10,518 nt of DNA from assembly GCA_026002025.1 (NCBI GenBank), contig BOAU01000074.1:1-10518 (forward strand). Direction: 5' to 3'. This stretch comes from Spirochaetia bacterium (GTDB lineage: Bacteria > Spirochaetota > Spirochaetia > Treponematales > Breznakiellaceae). Both the position numbers and the translations under genes were made by a program. Of the stretch, positions 5,397-10,518 are shown piece after piece. The notes under the pieces are model-generated. The model saw only the letters and a list, made by a program, of their open reading frames with translations, searched no databases and was not told where the DNA came from. Positions within the stretch are counted from its first letter, which is position 1. Each line of letters opens with the position of its first letter.

Positions 5397-6629
5397 ATGA
5401 AGATAAAAAAAGGGGACCTGATTATTCTGATCCTGATTGTCGTTTTGATCGCCGCGGGGCTCTTGATAAGAAACGGAGTCAAATCCGGCGGCGCAAAAAC
5501 GGAACGGGTAAATCTTGTGTTTACCCAGCTTAAGGAAAGCGAATGGGAAGAGGGCGTGCTCTCATCTCTTATTGAAGAATATGAAAGGCTCCACCCCGAA
5601 GTAAGCATCCGGGAACAGAGGCAGGGCTATGATGAAATCATGGCGGCCTCGGCCGCCGCCCGGGTGGAAGAGACCGGACCGGACCTCATCATCATGGATG
5701 GCCGCTATCTGTCGGAGTTTATCAAGGCCGAAATATTCGGCTCCCTGGAGCCTTACATCCATTCGGAAATCCCCCTTGAGAAATGGGCTCTTCCCCTGTT
5801 CTCCTCCATGGATGTCCTCTTTTACAATATTGATATCCTCAAGGCCGCAGGTTTTGACAGGCCGCCCCGGGACCGCAGGGAATTTCTGGCCTATGCCCAG
5901 GGGGTGGGCAAGGGCAATGACGGCGCCGGGCAATACGGTGCGGCCCTGGCCCTAAGTCCCGCAGATGCCCGCGGGGTGTACCGGGATGTCCTTTCCTGGA
6001 TATGGGCCGCCGGGGCTGGGCTGACCAATGAGGGCAAACCCGATTTTTCAGGCAGGGCGATCACCGATACCCTGGCTTTCCTGGCCCAGTTTGAAAAGGA
6101 GGGCCTCCTTGCCCCGCAAAGTTTTATCGCAACGGGCTCACAGCGGCTCGATGAATTTGCCGGGGGGAAGATCGCCATGATGATCGGCTCCGTGGAGGAT
6201 ATTGCCAAAGTAAGCGGGAAAATGCAGGACAACGCTTTCGGTATCACCGTGATACCGGGCCCGGCGGACAATGCGCTTAAACCGGTATTCGGCCTTTCCA
6301 CCTGGTATGCGGGAATCGGCGCAGGGAGCAAACACCCTACCGAAGCCTGGGCCTTTCTCCTTTACCTGCGGGAAAACAGCGGCCGGCTTGCGGAACAGAT
6401 CCGGGCTGTACCGGGCAGCGGCGCGGATGCAGTCTATATCACGGCGGAGAGCCTTTACGCCAAGGCTCGGGACATGTACGAGGCCGCCGATCCGGTTCAG
6501 GAATTGACCGCCTTCCCCAGGGTGCGGGAACTGGAAAGGGCGGTCCGGGAAGAATTGGCAAAACTGTTCGCTGATGGGCAAGGCTCAGCTGCCGATACCG
6601 CCGCGGCGATTCAGAAACAATGGGAGTAG
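5397..6629 (+). CDS. Membrane-anchored extracellular solute-binding protein (ABC family 1-like)
   Basis: This 410-residue protein begins with a short basic tail and one hydrophobic segment ([19 protein letters not shown]). A family-1 periplasmic binding-protein fold follows: [18 protein letters not shown], then ALFYN-like text ([15 protein letters not shown]), [16 protein letters not shown], and [12 protein letters not shown]. These are typical positions of sugar-type binding proteins (SBP_bac_1). I see no cysteine, so there is no lipobox; the protein is probably held in the inner membrane by its uncleaved N-terminus or released by signal peptidase I. I chose ATG 5397 because GAGG (5388-5391) sits 5 nt upstream; an in-frame GTG at 5391 overlaps that site. 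No ABC permease or ATPase is present. Instead an LctP-type permease follows after 28 bp, probably co-transcribed. The ligand is unknown. Confidence 0.8.
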   Translation: MKIKKGDLIILILIVVLIAAGLLIRNGVKSGGAKTERVNLVFTQLKESEWEEGVLSSLIEEYERLHPEVSIREQRQGYDEIMAASAAARVEETGPDLIIMDGRYLSEFIKAEIFGSLEPYIHSEIPLEKWALPLFSSMDVLFYNIDILKAAGFDRPPRDRREFLAYAQGVGKGNDGAGQYGAALALSPADARGVYRDVLSWIWAAGAGLTNEGKPDFSGRAITDTLAFLAQFEKEGLLAPQSFIATGSQRLDEFAGGKIAMMIGSVEDIAKVSGKMQDNAFGITVIPGPADNALKPVFGLSTWYAGIGAGSKHPTEAWAFLLYLRENSGRLAEQIRAVPGSGADAVYITAESLYAKARDMYEAADPVQELTAFPRVRELERAVREELAKLFADGQGSAADTAAAIQKQWE

Positions 6630-6657
6630 GATTTGCCGCCGGTGCCGGGGTTTTAGT

Positions 6658-8298
6658 ATGTATGCGCTGATTGCCTCAGTCCCGCTGGTACTTGCCCTGG
6701 TCCTCATGATTGCCTTTCGCCTTCCCGCATCCAAATCCCTGGCCGCTTCTTTGATGGTATCCATCATTCTGGGACTCCTGGTATGGAAGATGGAGGTGAT
6801 CACCGTTCTTGCCTACGGGATACTGGGGTTTCTCTCCTCATGGGATGTGCTGCTCATCATCTTTGGGGCCATACTGCTCCTCAACACCCTCAAGGCCGCC
6901 GGGGCCATTGAGGCCATCAACCAGGGCTTCCGCAATATCTCCACCGACCGGCGGATACAGATCATCATCATCGCCTGGATGTTCGGGGCCTTTGTGGAAG
7001 GGGCCGCCGGTTTCGGAACCCCCGCGGCCCTGGCCGCGCCCCTCCTCGTGGGACTCGGCTTCCCCCCGGCGGCGGCCTGCATTGCCGCGCTGGCGGCGAA
7101 CAGCACCCCGGTTCCCTTTGCCGCGGTGGGCACCCCGTCCCTCACCAGCATCGCCGCGTTAGCGGAGGACATTGCCGCGGCGGGGGGCAGTGTCGAAGCG
7201 TGGACCAAAGAATTTTCCCGGCTGACCAGTATTTTCCTGGGGGTCGGGGGCCTGCTGGTGCCTTTCCAAATTTGCGCAATCATCGTTGTCATGTTCGGGA
7301 AGGAACGGAAACTGCGGTCCGTATTGGAGATACTTCCCTTTGCCCTTTTTTCCGGAGCGGTCTTTGTCGTTCCCTATTACCTCCTGGGGACATTTGCCGG
7401 GCCGGACTTCCCTTCCATCATCGGTTCCCTCATCGGCCTTGGGGGGGTGATAATCGCGGCGAAATTCAAATTCCTGACGCCCCGGCATGTGTGGGATTTT
7501 CCGGGGGTGGCAAAGGCAGCGCCGGGAGCGGGCGGCCCGGCTGTTGAAAAAGTCCCGGCGGTTTCAGCCCCAAAGATGAGCCTCCTGAAGGCATGGTCCC
7601 CCTATGTGATCATTGCGGCGCTGCTCCTCATTACCCGCATCCCGGCGCTGGGAATAAAGGGAATTCTCCAATCCGTCAAAATCGTCATCCCAAATATTTT
7701 GGGCGTGGAAGGTGCGGACTATTCCTTTGCGGCCCCCTACAATCCGGGGATCTTCCCCTTCATGGTGATTTCCCTCATCGCGGGTTTTCTCTTTGGTCTT
7801 TCGTTTAAAGAAACCGGCAGGATTTGGCGGGGCACGGTGCGGCAAATAACCGCTGTGGCGATAGCTCTGTTCTGCGGGGTGGCAATGGTGCAGATCATGC
7901 GCTATTCCTCGGTCAACCAGTCGGGACTGCCCAGCATGCTCCAGCAGATCGCCGCATCATTGGCGAAGGGTGTGGGCCGGATGTTCCCGCTTGTCTCCCC
8001 CCTCATCGGCCTTATCGGCGCCTTTGTCTCCGGGTCCTGTACGGTTTCGGGGCTCCTGTTTTCGCCCCTCCAGTTCGAGACTGCCCGTATGCTCGGGTTT
8101 AATACCGCGGGAATTATTGCACTGCAGATGGCAGGGGGCTCCATTGCCAGCATCATCAGCATCAACAACGTAATCGCCGTAACCTCCACCACCGGCGCTT
8201 CCGGCAGCGAAGGAAAGATACTGCTGGTCAACATGCTGCCCTGTTTCATCTATTATGTTCTGATTGTGATCACATCGGCGTCATTTTTCTTTTTTTGA
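6658..8298 (+). CDS. lctP: L-lactate/glycolate permease, LctP family
   Basis: This 546-residue polytopic membrane protein belongs to the lactate permease family (TC 2.A.14), which imports L-lactate, D-lactate or glycolate with protons. It has about a dozen hydrophobic segments and the family signatures: [20 protein letters not shown] at 116-135, [17 protein letters not shown] just after it, and near the C-terminus the [16 protein letters not shown] and [20 protein letters not shown] stretches. Length matches the usual 530-560. The start at ATG 6658 gives a proper first membrane helix ([17 protein letters not shown]) and has GGGG 7 nt upstream; a longer frame from 6574 would add a basic, non-helical tail encoded within the solute-binding gene. 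It lies 28 bp after that gene. Which acid is carried cannot be read from sequence, and no lactate dehydrogenase or utilisation gene is in the window. Confidence 0.88.
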   Translation: MYALIASVPLVLALVLMIAFRLPASKSLAASLMVSIILGLLVWKMEVITVLAYGILGFLSSWDVLLIIFGAILLLNTLKAAGAIEAINQGFRNISTDRRIQIIIIAWMFGAFVEGAAGFGTPAALAAPLLVGLGFPPAAACIAALAANSTPVPFAAVGTPSLTSIAALAEDIAAAGGSVEAWTKEFSRLTSIFLGVGGLLVPFQICAIIVVMFGKERKLRSVLEILPFALFSGAVFVVPYYLLGTFAGPDFPSIIGSLIGLGGVIIAAKFKFLTPRHVWDFPGVAKAAPGAGGPAVEKVPAVSAPKMSLLKAWSPYVIIAALLLITRIPALGIKGILQSVKIVIPNILGVEGADYSFAAPYNPGIFPFMVISLIAGFLFGLSFKETGRIWRGTVRQITAVAIALFCGVAMVQIMRYSSVNQSGLPSMLQQIAASLAKGVGRMFPLVSPLIGLIGAFVSGSCTVSGLLFSPLQFETARMLGFNTAGIIALQMAGGSIASIISINNVIAVTSTTGASGSEGKILLVNMLPCFIYYVLIVITSASFFFF

Positions 8299-8315
8299 GG
8301 AGCGGGCTTCGCTCC
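8299..8315 (+). repeat. Hairpin directly after the lctP stop codon
   Basis: GGAGCG (8299-8304) and CGCTCC (8310-8315) form a perfect 6-bp stem with a 5-nt loop, starting on the base after the lctP TGA. A T-rich run lies before it (8284-8296) but no U tail follows, so it is not a standard terminator. It may protect the 3' end of the message or weakly attenuate read-through into the small gene pair downstream. Confidence 0.45.
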
Positions 8316-8326
8316 CACCCGCCACC

Positions 8327-8355
8327 TTGCTTTCGCGTTGCTTTTGTACTAGATT
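8327..8355 (+). promoter_or_regulatory. Candidate promoter of the second toxin-antitoxin-like pair
   Basis: TTGCTT (8327-8332), a 17-nt spacer and TAGATT (8350-8355) place the predicted transcription start on or next to the ATG at 8362. A second TTGCTT copy occurs at 8338-8343. The match is moderate; the spacing is what supports it. Confidence 0.4.
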
Positions 8356-8361
8356 AGGGAC

Positions 8362-8613
8362 ATGGACGAAATCCTTGTTGAGTTTGCTGCTTCCGCATTC
8401 AAACACAACATCAGCAGGGAAGATATTTTGCACGCCTTTCGGTACTATCGGTATGATGGCCTGCTGAAAGGACATGAGGACAAATACCTTCGGCTGGGCG
8501 TTGACCGCGCCGGCAATTTGCTCGAAATCGTATACCATGAGATAGATGATCGCACAGATATCATCTTCCATGCCATGAAGTGCCAAAGCAAGTATTACCA
8601 TTTACTCGACTAA
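8362..8613 (+). CDS. Putative small toxin, BrnT-like
   Basis: This 83-residue protein has a layout like BrnT/RelE-fold toxins: KHNISREDILHAF near residue 14, the strand text KYLRLGVDRAGNLLEIVY, and a C-terminal IIFHAMKCQSKYYHLL. It differs from BrnT by having FHAMKC..Y where BrnT has ISAR, so it is at most a distant relative, or belongs to a separate uncharacterised family found next to small ribbon-helix-helix genes. Toxin activity is inferred from size, fold pattern and pairing with the downstream gene, 12 nt away. No Shine-Dalgarno with normal spacing precedes ATG 8362 (AGGGA is only one base away), and a -10-like box ends 6 nt before it, so translation may be leaderless. His/Lys/Tyr residues of the C-terminal motif are candidate catalytic residues. 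Confidence 0.6.
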   Translation: MDEILVEFAASAFKHNISREDILHAFRYYRYDGLLKGHEDKYLRLGVDRAGNLLEIVYHEIDDRTDIIFHAMKCQSKYYHLLD

Positions 8614-8625
8614 GAGGAGAAAGCC

Positions 8626-8847
8626 ATGCCCAGACTGACTGAAGCCGAATATGACGCCCTTGATGAAGAAATCACGAGGAACCCGCCTGATATAGACCCC
8701 GCCAAGGCTCGGCGTCCCGTCCGCATGATTATGGTGGACGATCTTTGTGCCGACTGGCTCCGTATCAAGGCTGCCGCCGAGCATACCACGGAAACGGCCA
8801 TCATCGGCGAACTTGTCCGCAAAGAGCTTGCCGCCCAGTCCGCATAA
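8626..8847 (+). CDS. Putative antitoxin, ribbon-helix-helix type
   Basis: This 73-residue protein begins with an acidic, Pro-rich half (TEAEYDALDEEITRNPPDID) and ends with a segment that could fold as a strand and two helices: RRPVRMIMVDDLCADWLRIK, then TTETAIIGELVRKELAAQ. That arrangement resembles CopG/BrnA-type DNA-binding antitoxins, although the usual polar strand pattern is not strong. ATG 8626 has an excellent Shine-Dalgarno AGGAGA (8615-8620) 5-6 nt upstream and starts 12 nt after the stop of the putative toxin, so the two are surely co-transcribed. The order, toxin first, matches brnTA at the left of the window. Antitoxin function is inference from this pairing. Stable non-TA functions cannot be excluded. 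Confidence 0.55.
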   Translation: MPRLTEAEYDALDEEITRNPPDIDPAKARRPVRMIMVDDLCADWLRIKAAAEHTTETAIIGELVRKELAAQSA

Positions 8848-8890
8848 TTCCCTCCTTTTCACTCCTCCTCAAAAACGGTGCCCTCCGCCA

Positions 8891-8919
8891 TTTACCGCCC
8901 CGCCGGGACCTGATAAACT
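8891..8919 (+). promoter_or_regulatory. Candidate promoter of aroA (extended -10, leaderless)
   Basis: TTTACC (8891-8896), a 17-nt spacer and TGA-TAAACT (extended -10, 8911-8919) place the start of transcription on the A of the aroA ATG at 8926. No Shine-Dalgarno sequence is present, so a leaderless message is likely. Confidence 0.5.
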
Positions 8920-8925
8920 GTTTCC

Positions 8926-10353
8926 ATGAACGCCGTCATTACCCCGCACCGCTTTACCGGAACCTTTAGGGTTCCCGCCTCCAAGTCCCACACCATCCGC
9001 CGCCTCCTTATCGCCGCCCTTGTGGACGGCGTCTCTAAAATTGAGTATCCCCTGGACAGTCTGGACGCCCGCTCCTGTGCTGCCGCCTGCCGCGCCCTTG
9101 GCGCAGAGATTACCGAGCGCCACGCCGTTGATCCTTCCTGCGCCAATCCCCCCGATGAGCGCGGCGAAAAGCTTATCGGGTATACGGTACGCGGTATCGG
9201 CTTTGGAGTGAATGGAGGAAACCTGAAAGCCCCGGCCCGGCCGATAGATGTGGGCAATTCCGGTACCACCCTTTTCCTTGCGCTGGCGGCTGCGGCGCTT
9301 GGTTCATCCCCCATCGAATTTGACGGGGACGAGCAGATCAGGCGGCGCAGCGCGGCGCCCTTGCTGGAAGCTCTTGCCGGATTGGGCATACGGGCCGAAT
9401 CAAAAAACGGGAACGGCTGTGCGCCCATCGTCATTCAGGGCCCCTGGAAGGGCGGCCGGGTGAGCCTCCCCTGCCCCACAAGCCAGTACCTTTCAGCGAT
9501 ACTGCTTGCCGCGCCCCTGGCCCCAACAGGGATCGTCACCGAAATTGACGTGCCCCTCCTCAACGAAAGGCCCTACATCGAAATGACCCTTTCCTATTTG
9601 GACGCCCAGGGCATTCACTATGAGACTGACGATAACTTCTCCTATTTTCGCATCTCAGGCGGCGCGTCATACAAAAGCGCAAACGGCCCCGTGCCCGGTG
9701 ATTTTTCATCCGCCGCATTTCCCGGCAGTGCTGCTGTCATAGGTGGCTTAGCCGCGGGTGACATCGGCGGCCCCGTCACCCTCCTGGGCCTGGACCCCAA
9801 TGATCAGCAGGGTGACAAGGCTATCTTCGACATGCTGCAAAAAATGGGCGCTTCGGTGAAGTGGAAAAAAGTTGAAAGCGCCGGTTCTGCCGGAAGCGAA
9901 TGGCGGCTCACGGTGTCCCGCTCCGGTCCTCTCAGGGGCGGCGAATTTGATCTGAACGACACGCCGGACCTGCTCCCCATCATGGCGGTCCTTGGCTGTT
10001 ACGCCGAGGGAAAGACCGCACTGGTCAATGTGGCCCACGCACGGATCAAAGAAACCGACCGCATCGCGGTGATGGCCTCTGTACTGGGAAAACTCGGCGC
10101 GGATGTGGAAGAGCGGCCCGACGGCATCATCATTCACGGCAACAGTAATACTGCGGCCGCGCAGCAACGCGCACTGCACGGCGGAACCGTGGACGGGCAC
10201 GGGGATCACCGGGTGGTGATGGCCCTGGCTGCGGCGGCATTGGGCGCCACTGGTCCGGTGGAGATTACCGGGGCCGAGAGTGCGGCGGTTACCTATCCGG
10301 GGTTTCTGGAACTGCTGGAAGCGGAAATCAACCCTTCCATAACGTGGCTATAA
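8926..10353 (+). CDS. aroA: 3-phosphoshikimate 1-carboxyvinyltransferase (EPSP synthase)
   Basis: This 475-residue enzyme joins shikimate-3-phosphate and phosphoenolpyruvate to EPSP. Conserved elements seen: PASKSHTIR with Lys20, Ser21 and Arg25; GNSGTT at 110-115; RRRS with Arg141; TSQYLSA at 185-191; PGDFSSAAF at 257-265; TPD with Asp348; RIKETDR at 373-379; and GDHR with Arg429. Length exceeds the usual 430 because of extra residues at about 64-105. Two positions differ from E. coli: Phe117 in place of Arg100 after the GNSGTT loop, and Val455 in place of Lys411 in the TYP motif (AAVTYPGF versus A-K-T/S-F/Y-P). Lys411 contacts phosphoenolpyruvate in E. coli. The rest of the active site is intact, so the protein is probably active. 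ATG 8926 lacks a ribosome site and follows an extended -10 box. Confidence 0.92.
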   Translation: MNAVITPHRFTGTFRVPASKSHTIRRLLIAALVDGVSKIEYPLDSLDARSCAAACRALGAEITERHAVDPSCANPPDERGEKLIGYTVRGIGFGVNGGNLKAPARPIDVGNSGTTLFLALAAAALGSSPIEFDGDEQIRRRSAAPLLEALAGLGIRAESKNGNGCAPIVIQGPWKGGRVSLPCPTSQYLSAILLAAPLAPTGIVTEIDVPLLNERPYIEMTLSYLDAQGIHYETDDNFSYFRISGGASYKSANGPVPGDFSSAAFPGSAAVIGGLAAGDIGGPVTLLGLDPNDQQGDKAIFDMLQKMGASVKWKKVESAGSAGSEWRLTVSRSGPLRGGEFDLNDTPDLLPIMAVLGCYAEGKTALVNVAHARIKETDRIAVMASVLGKLGADVEERPDGIIIHGNSNTAAAQQRALHGGTVDGHGDHRVVMALAAAALGATGPVEITGAESAAVTYPGFLELLEAEINPSITWL

Positions 10354-10354
10354 T
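10349..10354 (+). promoter_or_regulatory. TATAAT box after aroA
   Basis: A perfect TATAAT overlaps the aroA stop codon and opens a 55-bp AT-rich stretch before the last gene. No clear -35 sequence sits 17 nt upstream, so promoter function is tentative. Confidence 0.3.
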
Positions 10355-10403
10355 ATACAATATATAAATGTGCACTGGATAGAAAATATAGAAGAAATAT
10401 TTC

Positions 10404-10518
10404 ATGCCCCGCCCTTTTTCTCCATTGTATAAAGCCATTGGAAGGGCTGCAAAAATCATCATCCATTGGGCTGACTCGCCCTTGTTCAGCACAAACACCA
10501 ATACCGAAAGTGCTGCCA
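10404..10518 (+). CDS. Partial unidentified gene running off the right edge
   Basis: The frame opens at ATG 10404 and stays open to the edge: MPRPFSPLYKAIGRAAKI followed by IIHWADSPLFSTNTNT. Only a weak AGAAGAAA purine run lies upstream. The 38 residues are too few to assign a family; Lys/Arg early and a mixed hydrophobic stretch are all that can be described. The opposite strand is also open here, so coding on this strand is probable but not certain. Confidence 0.4.
   Translation, partial: MPRPFSPLYKAIGRAAKIIIHWADSPLFSTNTNTESAA

Noticed and set aside
6574..6657. Longer N-terminus for the LctP permease
   Set aside because: The added residues are basic and Arg/Pro-rich, are encoded within the solute-binding gene, and would precede the first membrane helix; ATG 6658 has a plausible ribosome site.
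8299..8315. Intrinsic terminator after lctP
   Set aside because: The hairpin is real but no T run follows on the plus strand; only a preceding T-rich stretch is present.
8892..9434. 180-codon minus-strand frame opposite aroA
   Set aside because: It is an antisense shadow of clearly conserved AroA motifs and has no recognisable domain.
10411..10447. GCCCTT/AAGGGC inverted pair and repeated CCATTG near the right edge
   Set aside because: The arms are only 6 bp with a 25-bp loop inside a probable coding start; this is within chance expectation.

Overview
The window looks like the chromosome of a spirochaete close to Treponema, most likely one of the GC-richer treponemes of the termite-gut type. 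This is inferred from protein character: a TPR protein with a terminal zinc domain, Chlamydia/spirochaete-like AroA motifs, and a tRNA gene with no encoded CCA. No species can be named from sequence alone.

Layout. Positions 1-1300 are AT-richer and look like worn accessory DNA, all read on the minus strand. They hold the first 14 codons of an unidentified gene leaving the left edge, a radical-SAM gene remnant broken at both ends, a complete BrnT/BrnA toxin-antitoxin operon with a very good promoter, and a 31-codon stub resembling the N-terminus of a tyrosine recombinase. All of this lies on the 3' side of an initiator tRNA-Met gene (1300-1372, minus), the classic place for an integrated element. 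From about 1430 the sequence is GC-rich and densely coding: a PrsW-type membrane protease (minus), shikimate kinase (plus), a large TPR protein (minus), a membrane-anchored solute-binding protein followed by an LctP-family lactate/glycolate permease (plus), a second small toxin-antitoxin-like pair (plus), EPSP synthase AroA (plus), and the start of an unidentified gene at the right edge.

How the genes relate. Shikimate kinase and EPSP synthase catalyse consecutive steps of the shikimate pathway but lie 6 kb apart and have separate promoters. The solute-binding protein and LctP permease probably form one transcription unit for organic-acid uptake, although LctP carriers normally need no binding protein. 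Both toxin-antitoxin pairs place the toxin first.

The main non-gene signals are: a perfect 10-10-10 inverted repeat filling the 45 bp between the divergent prsW and aroK genes; -10 boxes ending 6-7 nt before the ATG of aroK, the second toxin and aroA, all without a usable Shine-Dalgarno sequence, which suggests leaderless mRNAs; convergent stop codons sharing TGATCA with no space between them; an initiator tRNA with C1/U72 in place of C1/A72; and AroA lacking two commonly conserved residues. I saw no CRISPR array, no rRNA and no convincing U-tailed terminator.
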